64,000 bases of DNA from Clostridiales bacterium (GTDB taxonomy: Bacteria > Bacillota > Clostridia > Oscillospirales > Acutalibacteraceae). Both the position numbers and the translations under genes were made by a program. The notes under the pieces were generated by a model. The model had not been told where the DNA came from. It made no database searches and saw only the letters and a list, made by a program, of their open reading frames with translations. Below, one piece after another: positions 47,092 to 55,308 of this stretch. Each line of letters begins with the position of its first letter. Within the stretch, counting starts at the first letter, position 1. Location of the stretch: the NCBI GenBank assembly GCA_024690965.1, contig JAILOG010000001.1, positions 144,922 through 208,921 of the forward strand, in the 5' to 3' direction.

Positions 47092-50000
47092 ATGAGTGAC
47101 AGAATGACACCTATTTCCTTTAAAAAGCTTATGAAGCACATTATGTGTGAATATAAGCGCGAGGGCAAGGTTTTTGGCGTGCCTAAGGCATATATAAAGT
47201 CAAATAAAGCCGAATATAACTTGTTCGGCGAAAAAATGGAAACAGTATTCGGTCCCGCAGCGGGTCCTCACACACAGCTTACACAAAACATAGTTGCGTC
47301 TTATTTCGCGGGCAGCCGCTTTTTTGAACTAAAGACGGTTCAAAAGCTTGACGGCGAAGACTTGCCCGTGCCGAAGCCATGCATAAGGGCAAACGACGAA
47401 TGTTACAATACCGAGTGGTCAACAGAGCTTTATATTCCCCAGGCTTATGAAGAATACGTTAAAGCATGGTTCGCGCTTAAAGTAATCGCAAAAGAATTTG
47501 AGCTCGGTGATCCCGACGGCTTTATATTCAATATGAGCGTCGGTTACGACCTTGAAGGCATTAAAACACCCAAAATAGACAAATTTATTGAGGGTATGAA
47601 AAATGCCGTGAATGAGCCGATATTCGCGGAGTGTAAGTCGGTTTTAAAAGAAATGCTTTCAGAATTCAAACATATTGACGAAGCGTTTATAGACTCTATC
47701 TCCCCTAACGTTTGCCGCAGTGTAACACTGTCTACACTTCACGGCTGTCCGCCCGATGAAATAGAGCGCATAGCAACATATCTCATAACCGAAAAACATC
47801 TTAACACATTTATCAAATGCAACCCGACATTGCTCGGATATGAATACGCACGCAAAACAATGGACGATATGGGTTACGACTACGTTGTATTTGACGATTT
47901 CCATTTCCGTGACGATTTACAATACAGCGACGCGATTCCGATGATTCACCGTCTCTTAAAGCTTGCGGACGAAAGGAATCTTTCATTCGGCGTTAAGCTT
48001 ACAAATACATTCCCCGTTACCATCACAAGAAAAGAGCTTCCCGGCAACGAGATGTATATGTCAGGTCGTTCGCTCTATCCGCTTACCATTTCGGTTGCCG
48101 AAAAGCTCACAAAAGATTTTGACGGAAAGCTCAGAATTTCATTCAGCGGCGGCATAGACGCGCTCAACATACAAAATCTTTTTGAATGCGGAATTTGGCC
48201 TATAACAATGGCTACAACGTTCTTAAAACCCGGCGGCTACGGACGTATGGTACAAATAGCCGAAAACCTTGAAAAGAGCGCACAAAAGCTCGGTCATTTA
48301 AACAACACACAATTTAACGGCGTAGACGTTGAAAAGGTAATCAAATTAAGAGAGCTGGCTATAAACGACCCACGCCACATTAAAGAATACAAGCCTAACG
48401 AAAGCGGCGAAAACAACAAGCTTTATCGCGGTATGATAAAGCCCGAAACATCACGCAAAATGAAAGAGCCTCTCCCAATGCTCGACTGCTTTACGGCACC
48501 GTGCAGTGACGCCTGCCCTATTCATCAGAACATCCCCGAATACATACGCCTTTGTGACGAAGGAAAATTTGGCAAAGCTTTAGAGGTCATTCTTGAACAG
48601 AATCCGCTTCCTTTCATAACGGGTACAATATGCTCGCACAGATGTATGGGTAAATGCACAAGACAGTTCTTTGAAAGCTCCGTTAATATCAGAAACAAAA
48701 AGCTCATAGCCGCCACACACGGATATGACAGCGTTATTAAATCACTCAAGCCTTCTGTATCAAAAGGCGAAAAGGCGGCTGTTGTAGGCGGCGGTCCCGC
48801 AGGTATGGCGGCTGCGTTTTTCCTCGCCCGCGCAGGCATAAGTGTTACATTGTTTGAAAAGCGTGAAAAATTAGGCGGAATCGTTCGTTATGTGATACCT
48901 GAATTCCGTATTTCTCACGAAGCGATAGATAAAGACGCAAGCCTGCTCAAAGCTATGGGTGTTGAGATAAAAACAGGCTGTGAGATAAACGACTTAAAGC
49001 AGCTCAAATCAGACGGCTATAAATACATTATATTGGCAACAGGCGCATATAAAAAGGGCGCGATGCGCATAGAGGGAGAGCCCGCGGTTAACTCTCTTGA
49101 GTTCTTGGAGAGGTGCAAGAGCGGCAACATTTCAAACAAAGAATATGTTGTTACGGTCGGCGGCGGAAACACCGCTATGGACTGCGCCCGTGCCGCGAAG
49201 AGAATAAGCGGAAACAAAGAGTCTTATCTTGTTTATCGACGCACAACCGAGTATATGCCTGCCGACAGCGAAGAGCTTATTATGGCGCTTGACGACGGCG
49301 TTAAGCTTTTGGAGCTTTCAAACCCCGAACGCTATGACGGCAAAAAGCTTGTTTTGAGAAAAATGGAGCTCGGCGCACCCGACGAAAGCGGCAGACGCTC
49401 ACCAGTCGCCACCGAAAAAACCTTTGAATTAAGCTGTGATATGCTTGTTACCGCTATCGGCGAAAAGGTTGACGACACAATACTTGAAAACAACGGCATA
49501 ACACGCGCGGAAGGCATAGCGACAAGCGATGACAGCGTAAAAGTTATCGGTGATTTCCTCAGCGGTCCCGCTACGGTAGTTGAAGCTATAAGAGACGCAA
49601 AAGAGGCTGTAAAGGCTCTTGTAGGATATGATTTCTCATATTGCACCGCCGATTACTCAAAAGAGAATATCAAGCGTTTGGAAGAGAAAAAGCTCACCCT
49701 GCGTGAAGATTGTGACGACAGCTGTCATTCACGCTGCTTAGAGTGCTCGTCTTACTGTGAAAACTGCGTAACGGTTTGCCCCAACAGAGCAAACATAGAG
49801 ATACGCACAGCTCCCGACAAAATGCCTCAGATACTCCACATAGACATTATGTGCAACGAGTGCGGAAACTGCGCTACATTCTGCCCATATGCAGGCTCGC
49901 CTTATCTTGATAAGCTTACGCTGTTCGCGGACAAAGACGGTATGGAAAACAGCAAAAACAACGGCTTCTATGCTGACGGCGACAAGGTTACCGTTCGCCT

Positions 50001-50106
50001 TTTCGGCAATATCATAAACGCCGATATCAATGATATGTCAGGTGTTCCCACAGGAGTAGCCGATGTTATAAAAGCAGTTTATAAAGATTATTCCTATCTG
50101 CTGTAA
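47092..50106 (+). CDS. ygfK: YgfK-type iron-sulfur flavoprotein (called putative selenate reductase subunit)
   Basis: 1004 residues. About 1-440: a TIM-barrel part related to dihydroorotate dehydrogenase/PreA (FGPAAGPHTQ, FSGGIDALN, MATTFLKPGGYGR). About 460-560: GltD-like helical Fe-S region with cysteines in CFTAPCSDACPIHQNIPEY and CSHRCMGKC. About 560-850: FAD (VVGGGPAGMAAAFFLARAG) and NAD(P) (VVTVGGGNTAMDCARAAKR) domains. C-terminal clusters: CDDSCHSRCLECSSYCENC and CNECGNCATFC, two 4Fe-4S sites. It likely moves electrons between NAD(P)H and a partner reductase in purine breakdown; no selenium-related evidence is seen. Last gene of the rightward block. Confidence 0.95.
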   Translation: MSDRMTPISFKKLMKHIMCEYKREGKVFGVPKAYIKSNKAEYNLFGEKMETVFGPAAGPHTQLTQNIVASYFAGSRFFELKTVQKLDGEDLPVPKPCIRANDECYNTEWSTELYIPQAYEEYVKAWFALKVIAKEFELGDPDGFIFNMSVGYDLEGIKTPKIDKFIEGMKNAVNEPIFAECKSVLKEMLSEFKHIDEAFIDSISPNVCRSVTLSTLHGCPPDEIERIATYLITEKHLNTFIKCNPTLLGYEYARKTMDDMGYDYVVFDDFHFRDDLQYSDAIPMIHRLLKLADERNLSFGVKLTNTFPVTITRKELPGNEMYMSGRSLYPLTISVAEKLTKDFDGKLRISFSGGIDALNIQNLFECGIWPITMATTFLKPGGYGRMVQIAENLEKSAQKLGHLNNTQFNGVDVEKVIKLRELAINDPRHIKEYKPNESGENNKLYRGMIKPETSRKMKEPLPMLDCFTAPCSDACPIHQNIPEYIRLCDEGKFGKALEVILEQNPLPFITGTICSHRCMGKCTRQFFESSVNIRNKKLIAATHGYDSVIKSLKPSVSKGEKAAVVGGGPAGMAAAFFLARAGISVTLFEKREKLGGIVRYVIPEFRISHEAIDKDASLLKAMGVEIKTGCEINDLKQLKSDGYKYIILATGAYKKGAMRIEGEPAVNSLEFLERCKSGNISNKEYVVTVGGGNTAMDCARAAKRISGNKESYLVYRRTTEYMPADSEELIMALDDGVKLLELSNPERYDGKKLVLRKMELGAPDESGRRSPVATEKTFELSCDMLVTAIGEKVDDTILENNGITRAEGIATSDDSVKVIGDFLSGPATVVEAIRDAKEAVKALVGYDFSYCTADYSKENIKRLEEKKLTLREDCDDSCHSRCLECSSYCENCVTVCPNRANIEIRTAPDKMPQILHIDIMCNECGNCATFCPYAGSPYLDKLTLFADKDGMENSKNNGFYADGDKVTVRLFGNIINADINDMSGVPTGVADVIKAVYKDYSYLL

Positions 50107-50151
50107 AATTATATGTAAGTTTTATTTACGAAATATAAAACATCAGAACAT

Positions 50152-50188
50152 AAACACAGCCTTCTCCTTATAGGAGAAGGCTGTGTTT
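50152..50188 (+). terminator. Terminator of the rightward purine operon
   Basis: Perfect 17-bp stem AAACACAGCCTTCTCCT / AGGAGAAGGCTGTGTTT with a three-base loop, 45 bp after the ygfK stop. The inner CCTTCTCCT/AGGAGAAGG recurs at 60559-60579. Confidence 0.8.
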
Positions 50189-50202
50189 GCTTTCCCTCTT
50201 AT

Positions 50203-50396
50203 GAAGCCGCCAAATGATACATTCAGCCTGCCGAGAACAAAGCAGGGGGATGCCGTCCACCCGCTGGGGGGCGCAGCCACCCGGGTGGTCGCGAAAGGGA
50301 TTCCAAAGGGAAAACCGTCGACAGGTTGTCCCTTTGGCGCATTTTGCTTACTTTGTTGCGAGACAAAGTAAGTGCCTGCCCGACATGAGGGCAAAA
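50203..50396 (+). repeat. Structured dispersed intergenic repeat, copy A
   Basis: About 190 bp, similar over most of its length to 60613-60815. Five hairpins in order: CCTGC/GCAGG (50227/50242), CCACCC/GGGTGG (50257/50283), CCAAAGGG/CCCTTTGG (50303/50330), CTTACTTTGT/ACAAAGTAAG (50347/50363), TGCCC/GGGCA (50377/50389). Open frames in it are low-complexity and not plausible genes. Type unknown: structured RNA or a miniature mobile element. Confidence 0.8.
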
Positions 50397-50431
50397 CGTG
50401 TTATAATACATAACCAAATAATAGAAAATTA

Positions 50432-50464
50432 GCCCGTGACGGAAGTAAATTCACCATCACGGGC
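50432..50464 (-). terminator. Probable terminator for the dockerin gene at 50556-51959
   Basis: GCCCGTGA / TCACGGGC; tail TAATTTTC on the minus strand. A second inverted repeat CACCCGG/CCGGGTG lies at about 50495-50535. Nothing else is seen between copy A of the repeat and the gene. Confidence 0.55.
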
Positions 50465-50555
50465 ACTTGTTATTGTAACCAATTTTTTATTCTCACCCGG
50501 CGGCGCCCATTTTAACAGAACAACCACCGGGTGAAAAAATTGGGGGAATGGGCAA

Positions 50556-51959
50556 TTATAGCTTTGCGATAATACGCTGAATAAGTACAGTGTCATACAT
50601 AGTAAGCTCATAATCCTGATCTATATCGACCAAAGGTCTGATATATTCGTCCAACGAGAGCATTTCGAGCCGTGCCACAACTCTTTGAAGTCTTGTAACA
50701 TCGGTCAAATTTACAATGCCGTCACGGTTTGCATCACCCAGCGGCTTTACATCAATCATATCGGCTATATCGGACATTTTAAATAAGCCTGCCTTCACAG
50801 CTTCCTCCAGTGTATATATCTTTTCGCCGTCAAGGGCATATATGCCCAAATGATATGGATAGTAAATATTAGCAGATACGACCGCATAACCGTCTATGAT
50901 CTCTGTTTCAAATGCAGGTGAGCAAATATCTTCTGCGCCGAAAAAGATGTAATAATCTTTATATTTTCCGTAAATCTCACAAGCGCTGTCCTCTGTATAA
51001 TTGTACTTGGCTTTGAGATATTCGGCAAAACGTGCTTGAATCATTTCGCGGTTAAAGAAAACGCTTAATTTATCATTTTCAGTCAACTCATTTTTATGGT
51101 AGACGTAAATCATATCTGTCTTGTTCAAAAGCTTTATAAGCTCGCTTATAGGAACACTGTGCTCCCAATATGTCATATCCCTGTCAGATCCGGTCTGCAG
51201 GGTGAATATTTGTTCTACGCTTGTGCAGTGGTTACTGTCAAAGCAATAAAGCCTGAATGTCGCAGGCTCGTATTTATACCCTTTTCCCACTAACAGATAA
51301 TCTCCGATCTGTATATGCTTTTGAGACGACCAGTTTACATCGGCATCATCTCCGTGATAATATCCGCAGTACGCAACATGATATCCGTTTGAGAGGTCTC
51401 CGAGATACTTATATGAGGTGGTTATAAGCCCTCTGTGAAGCGGATCGGTATTGACATCCTCCCTCATCAGTTCAAAGAAAGTGTCGGAATAATCATTATC
51501 GTCTCCGGCTTTTTTGTATGCCGTTATAGGAGATTTGTTTATGATTTTAGTTGCTTCGTCAAGTGGGATTATGTTCTTTTCGTAGGCGTTTTCTATTGTG
51601 TAACAGTTCTCGCTGTCAAAACAGTATATTCCGAATTTTGACGGCTTGTGACAGTAATAGTGTATGGTATCAATAACATAGCCGTTGTACTCAAATCTCG
51701 GGCGAAATTCAAAGTCAATATCCACATTATCGCCGTAATGATAACTGCAATATGCAATATGATACCCGTTTGATGTATCTCCGAGCAGTTCATAAGAGGA
51801 CTTTACAAGTCCTTGATGATATTCGTTCATTTCAATATATTCCTTCATATGCTCAAAGAATGTGCCGGAATAATCGTCCTTTTTCTCCGCCGAGGCTACA
51901 ACCGAAACGCAGGTAAGCGCCATACAAACAATTATTAAAACCAAAATAAGCCTTTTCAC
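50556..51959 (-). CDS. Secreted dockerin protein with three related repeats
   Basis: 467 residues from GTG 51959 (TTTTGGAGGTG upstream). Signal peptide VKRLILVLIIVCMALTCVSV. Two close copies of a 130-residue module (YSGTFFEHMKEY / YSDTFFELMREDV; SYELLGDTSNGYHIAYCSY / SYKYLGDLSNGYHVAYCGY; YCFDSENCYTIENAYE / YCFDSNHCTSVEQIF) and a more distant third ending in YPYHLGIYALDG and IYTLEEAVKAGLF. C-terminal dockerin GDANRDGIVNLTDVTRLQRVV and VDIDQDYELTMYDTVLIQRII. The module has no name I recognise; similar parts are in the genes at 3958 and 34459. Expected extracellular. Confidence 0.88.
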   Translation of the reverse strand: MKRLILVLIIVCMALTCVSVVASAEKKDDYSGTFFEHMKEYIEMNEYHQGLVKSSYELLGDTSNGYHIAYCSYHYGDNVDIDFEFRPRFEYNGYVIDTIHYYCHKPSKFGIYCFDSENCYTIENAYEKNIIPLDEATKIINKSPITAYKKAGDDNDYSDTFFELMREDVNTDPLHRGLITTSYKYLGDLSNGYHVAYCGYYHGDDADVNWSSQKHIQIGDYLLVGKGYKYEPATFRLYCFDSNHCTSVEQIFTLQTGSDRDMTYWEHSVPISELIKLLNKTDMIYVYHKNELTENDKLSVFFNREMIQARFAEYLKAKYNYTEDSACEIYGKYKDYYIFFGAEDICSPAFETEIIDGYAVVSANIYYPYHLGIYALDGEKIYTLEEAVKAGLFKMSDIADMIDVKPLGDANRDGIVNLTDVTRLQRVVARLEMLSLDEYIRPLVDIDQDYELTMYDTVLIQRIIAKL

Positions 51960-52055
51960 AATAAACACCTCCAAAATCATTAAACATGTAGTGTTTTATC
52001 CTTACACTATATAAACACATAACCAGTACGATTTTAGACAAGATTTTTAAATTTT

Positions 52056-52529
52056 TTATTTTGCTGTATTAATTATTTCAAGCCCTTTCTTTTTAGCGTA
52101 TTCAACTGTATATGCAGTGCCGCCCTTTTGCTCTGTTAAACAGCAAATGCACAAGCTGCTGTTATCAACTAAGTACCGATTTCTTCTTTGCATACACCCT
52201 GTGTAATAACGCTCGGCGGTATAAACAACTTTGTCAGCTTTTAATTTAATTCTCTCATATTTCTCGTTATCTGAATCACTCCAACTTACGGCTTGATTAT
52301 GACAGGGAAGCACAAGTATCAGCCTTATATGCGGATATTCACTTTTCAATTCTAAAACCGTTGTAGCGGCGAGAGTATCAAAGCCCAATGCCCCGCCCGC
52401 GCCAAAATATTGATATCCGTTTTCTATGCAATCAATTAAAACATTTTTTAATCTTTTCTTTATCGCCGGAATTTCTTTCGGCGGTAATTTTCTATGCCCT
52501 GTAAAGCAAGCGGTTGCCATTTTAAACAC
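52056..52529 (-). CDS. SLOG-domain (DUF1273/YoqJ-like) protein
   Basis: 157 residues. Rossmann-like SLOG pattern: ACFTGHRKLPP at the N-terminus, YFGAGGALGFDTLAA (glycine loop plus D), a beta-strand LILVLPCHNQ and YLVDNSSLCICCLTEQKGGTAYTVEYAKKKG near the C-terminus. The family is thought to bind nucleotides or nucleotide-derived ligands. GTG 52529 has GGAG 10 nt upstream; ATG 52520 is the alternative. Divergent from an XRE regulator, sharing its promoter region. Confidence 0.85.
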   Translation of the reverse strand: MFKMATACFTGHRKLPPKEIPAIKKRLKNVLIDCIENGYQYFGAGGALGFDTLAATTVLELKSEYPHIRLILVLPCHNQAVSWSDSDNEKYERIKLKADKVVYTAERYYTGCMQRRNRYLVDNSSLCICCLTEQKGGTAYTVEYAKKKGLEIINTAK

Positions 52530-52585
52530 TAAGTTTCAACTCCGTTTTATACTAAAAATATAAAATTTAAATATTTTATATTTAT

Positions 52586-52614
52586 AGTATACCAAAGCCG
52601 CAAATGAATATCAA
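52586..52614 (-). promoter_or_regulatory. Promoter of the SLOG gene
   Basis: Minus strand TTGATA (52609-52614), 17 bp, TATACT (52586-52591). Confidence 0.65.
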
Positions 52615-52651
52615 TAGTCTATAGAATAACGCGAATTATATTTATAGACTA
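52615..52651. promoter_or_regulatory. Inverted repeat, candidate operator of the XRE regulator
   Basis: TAGTCTATA (52615-52623) and TATAGACTA (52643-52651) are perfect inverse complements with centres about 28 bp apart. One arm touches the SLOG -35 box, the other lies just before the regulator's ribosome site (GGAGG), a typical autorepression layout. Confidence 0.55.
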
Positions 52652-52669
52652 AAAGCGGAGGTTGAGATT

Positions 52670-53095
52670 ATGAGTGAGATAGCTAAAACTATTGGATTTC
52701 GCATACGTAATTACAGAACTCAAAAGGGCTTGAGTCAAGAAAAGCTTGCCGAAGCGGCAGGCTGTCACCCAACTTATATCGGTCAAATTGAAAGAGGAGA
52801 AAAGAACGCCACTCTTGAAAGCATAGAAAAAATTTCGTCAGCAATGTGTGTTCCGCTTTCAAAGCTTTTTGAAAAGATAGGGATGATAACACTGACAGTA
52901 TTCCCGCAAAATGCTATGAGTTTATCGCTTCAAAAAGCAAATCCGAACAAGAACATTTGTATAGGATGCTCTTGGAAATGGACAAATACAAAAATGAATA
53001 ATACTTATAAAAAAACTAACGCCTTCGATATAATAATCGAAAGCGTTTTTAATTACTGTATTAATTATGAATCTTCACGAAAAATTGCGGTATAG
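52670..53095 (+). CDS. XRE-family helix-turn-helix regulator, apparently frameshifted
   Basis: As read, 141 residues. Residues 1-70 are a good HTH_3 domain (IGFRIRNYRTQKGLSQEKLAEAAGCHPTYIGQIERGEKNATLE). After LFEKIG the frame is unlikely (TVFPQNAMSLSL, CSWKWTNTKMN) and runs through the terminator at 53018-53050. In the other frame from about 52881 the sequence reads DNTDSIPAKCYEFIA, then SEQEHLYRMLLEMDKYKNE and stops at 53001, just before the terminator; this is a usual C-terminus for such regulators. One base lost from a G run (ATAGGGATGAT) explains it. DNA-binding part is intact, so function may be only partly lost. Confidence 0.8.
   Translation: MSEIAKTIGFRIRNYRTQKGLSQEKLAEAAGCHPTYIGQIERGEKNATLESIEKISSAMCVPLSKLFEKIGMITLTVFPQNAMSLSLQKANPNKNICIGCSWKWTNTKMNNTYKKTNAFDIIIESVFNYCINYESSRKIAV
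53018..53050 (+). terminator. Terminator of the XRE regulator
   Basis: AACGCCTTCGAT / ATCGAAAGCGTT with one mismatch, then TTTTAAT; it starts 17 nt after the restored stop at 53001. Confidence 0.8.
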
Positions 53096-53222
53096 AGATT
53101 ATAAGCTTTTAATCTGTAAATCAGCAGTGGCAGTAAAGCACTGTGCACTTCATAATCATTCTCGATAAAATATTAATTATGTCATTTATATATTATTTTA
53201 ATATACAATATCTTAAAATTTA

Positions 53223-53251
53223 TTGACAATTATTTATAATTTGCGTATAAT
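53223..53251 (+). promoter_or_regulatory. Promoter of the toxin-antitoxin pair
   Basis: TTGACA (53223-53228), 17 bp, TATAAT (53246-53251): full consensus, 30 bp before the antitoxin ATG. Confidence 0.85.
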
Positions 53252-53281
53252 ATAAACAGAAACAAAAAGGAGGCTTACAAA

Positions 53282-53554
53282 ATGGCACAAACAAATGTTA
53301 ATATTAGAATGGACGAAGCTACAAAAAAAGCTTTTGACAAATTCTGCAATGAAATTGGCTTGTCTGTCAGCTCGGCATTTAATATTTTTGCAAAAACCGT
53401 GGTAAGGGAGCAGAGAATACCGTTTGAGATCAAAACAGAGACTCCTAACAGCGAAACAAGAAAAGCCATAGAAAATGTGAGAAACGGCATAGGATTGAGC
53501 CGCGGTTTTAATTCTGTTTCAGAGTTGATGGAGGATCTGTATGCTGACGATTAA
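53282..53554 (+). CDS. RelB/DinJ-family antitoxin
   Basis: 90 residues. N-terminal ribbon-helix-helix DNA-binding segment (TNVNIRMDEATKKAFDKFCNEIGLSVSSAFNIF), then a linker that would wrap the toxin (TPNSETRKAIENVRNGIG). AAAGGAGG precedes the ATG. Overlaps the toxin gene by 14 nt, so the two are translationally coupled; the pair is expected to repress its own promoter. Confidence 0.92.
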   Translation: MAQTNVNIRMDEATKKAFDKFCNEIGLSVSSAFNIFAKTVVREQRIPFEIKTETPNSETRKAIENVRNGIGLSRGFNSVSELMEDLYADD

Positions 53555-53813
53555 ATACGAAACCACCTTTAAAAAAGATTTTAAAAGAATAGTTAAAAGA
53601 GGCTGCAATATAAAACTGCTTGAAGAAGTAATTGAAATGCTTGCCAACGGTAAGGTATTGCCTGAAAAATATAAAGACCATAATCTTACGGGAAATTATG
53701 CCGATTGCAGAGAATGTCACATAACGCCCGATTGGTTGTTAATTTATAAAATCAACGACAATGAACTGATCCTTTATCTTACAAGAACCGGCACTCACAG
53801 CGATTTATTCTGA
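53541..53813 (+). CDS. YafQ/RelE-family mRNA interferase toxin
   Basis: 90 residues. YafQ layout: KYETTFKKDFKRIVKRG, then HNLTGNYADCRECHITPDWLLIY and the C-terminal TGTHSDLF. His, Asp and the terminal His of the catalytic set (H..H..D-W..H) all are in place, so it is likely an active ribosome-dependent mRNA endonuclease. Its last 9 nt overlap the 3' end of the convergent lgt gene. Confidence 0.92.
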   Translation: MLTIKYETTFKKDFKRIVKRGCNIKLLEEVIEMLANGKVLPEKYKDHNLTGNYADCRECHITPDWLLIYKINDNELILYLTRTGTHSDLF

Positions 53814-54611
53814 CATTGCGCTTTGTGGGCGCCTTTTTGTAATCAACAGTTTCACAATCGCAAAAACAAACAAAATTATGCTCAGCCACTGCGAGGTCGA
53901 GAAAAACCATAAAAATCCTCGTATTTCATCGCCTCTGAAAAACTCAAGCGTAAATCTTACAACGGGGTACATTATAAGGTACCAATACATAATTTTGCCC
54001 TCTTGCTTCTTCTTTAAGAACAGCCCAAGCAAAACCAGGAATATAATAAAGTTAAATCCTGCCTCAAAAAGCTGAACGGGGAATCTTACTACTCCGTTAA
54101 TTTCAGGAGAAATTGTATTTGTGTGAGTTATAAATCCCCAAGAGCTTTCAACGCCGTAGCAACAACCGCCCAAAAAACAGCCTATTCTGCCGAATGTATG
54201 AAAAAGCGGCACGCATACCGCAAATATGTCTAAAATTTGAGAACGGACAAGAATCTTTGAGCGCTTTGTATAAATCATCAAAGCTATAACAGCGCCGATA
54301 AATCCTCCGTAGAATACCATTCCTCCTACATAAGGAGCCAATGCCTGCCCAAATTCTATTATGCCGCCGTATTTTCCTATATTGGAAAATACATTTATAA
54401 TACCCGGAATGTTTGTAATTGAATAGAGGATATGCCCCCCTACAACAAGTCCCGCGCCCGCGACAAGCATTACGAGCACTATATCCTCAAATGCTATTTT
54501 GTATCTTTTTCCCAGCAAAGTCGCAACTAAGCCGCACAAGAGCAATCCCACTACCGAGCAAACCGAATAAGTTCCTATAACCCTGCCGAAAACCTCAAAA
54601 AACGGAAACAT
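53805..54611 (-). CDS. lgt: Prolipoprotein diacylglyceryl transferase (Lgt family)
   Basis: Transfers diacylglycerol to the lipobox cysteine of prolipoproteins at the membrane. 268 residues from ATG 54611 (GGGAG 10 nt upstream); a longer frame to 54686 has no support. Seven hydrophobic segments; the signature FHTFGRIGCFLGGCCYG (the essential Arg and GxCxxGC) and RFPVQLFEAG and PVVRFTLEFFRGDEIRG are present. The lipoprotein at 60970 is a candidate substrate. A second Lgt-like homologue elsewhere cannot be excluded. Confidence 0.9.
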   Translation of the reverse strand: MFPFFEVFGRVIGTYSVCSVVGLLLCGLVATLLGKRYKIAFEDIVLVMLVAGAGLVVGGHILYSITNIPGIINVFSNIGKYGGIIEFGQALAPYVGGMVFYGGFIGAVIALMIYTKRSKILVRSQILDIFAVCVPLFHTFGRIGCFLGGCCYGVESSWGFITHTNTISPEINGVVRFPVQLFEAGFNFIIFLVLLGLFLKKKQEGKIMYWYLIMYPVVRFTLEFFRGDEIRGFLWFFSTSQWLSIILFVFAIVKLLITKRRPQSAMSE

Positions 54612-54700
54612 AAACAAAAACTCCCAAAAAATAATATAAATTGAAAATGCGACCGGAAGTAAAATACAACCGGCCGCAAATTGCATTTCAATTAAACAAA

Positions 54701-55036
54701 TTAGTTCAATGCACTGCCATATGCGCTCAAAAGATCATTGAGCTCGTTGCTGTATTGGTTAACAGCACTTGTTGCGCAGATAACGCACAATGTGCAAGTA
54801 AAGAAACCAATAAGAGAAAGAGCAGCACCAATTATTGAGAGAACCAAACCTGCTGTAGCCATTCCTGTGGGAACGCCTGCTTCAGTAGCTTGTTTCTTGC
54901 CCTTAACGGACAATACGATGCCTACAATACCTGCTACAAGTCCTAAAATATTCCAATAAGGACACCAGAACAGTACAAGAGATACTATACCAAGCACCAA
55001 ACCAACAATTGACAATGTTTTTCCGTCTTTTTGCAT
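54701..55036 (-). CDS. DUF4190-like small membrane protein
   Basis: 111 residues from ATG 55036 (GGGGGTG 6 nt upstream). Short charged start QKDGKTLS, then a hydrophobic segment (IVGLVLGIVSLVLFW), KGKKQATEAG loop, and a Gly-rich pair of segments (TAGLVLSIIGAALSLIGFF) with a CTLCVIC cluster. This helix-loop-helix pattern with G-x-x-x-G and a K-rich turn matches DUF4190 proteins. Function unknown; 90 nt from lgt on the same strand. Confidence 0.78.
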   Translation of the reverse strand: MQKDGKTLSIVGLVLGIVSLVLFWCPYWNILGLVAGIVGIVLSVKGKKQATEAGVPTGMATAGLVLSIIGAALSLIGFFTCTLCVICATSAVNQYSNELNDLLSAYGSALN

Positions 55037-55251
55037 AATATACACCCCCGTATAAATTTGCGAGCAATTAGATTAACTGCTACGTTGCGATTATACTACT
55101 TTAGAAAGAAAAAGTCAATATTATTTTTTATAAAAATGCCTATTTTAGGAAAAAAATTATGCTTATCTTACAAAATAATGTAACTTTTTGTTAAAAAACA
55201 GGTCGTTTTTGTCACATTATTGACACATTTATTTTTTCACACAAAAAACAA

Positions 55252-55283
55252 TCCCAAAGAAACCCGTAAATGCTTCTTTGGGA
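55252..55283 (-). terminator. Terminator of the coaD operon
   Basis: TCCCAAAGAA / TTCTTTGGGA (55252-55261, 55274-55283); minus-strand tail TTGTTTTTTG. The 200 bp before it (55046-55251) show no gene. Confidence 0.8.
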
Positions 55284-55308
55284 AAAATTTTGTTTAATAA
55301 GCTTATTA

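Noticed and set aside
47092..50106. A selenium role for the ygfK product, suggested by its usual name
   Set aside because: No in-frame TGA/selenocysteine context, and no sel genes nearby; cluster partners point to purine breakdown.
50183..50432. Several short frames in the repeat near 50.2-50.4 kb, and the similar ones near 60.7-61.0 kb
   Set aside because: They lie inside the structured repeat, in several frames at once, with no ribosome site; the likeness between the two copies is explained by the DNA repeat.
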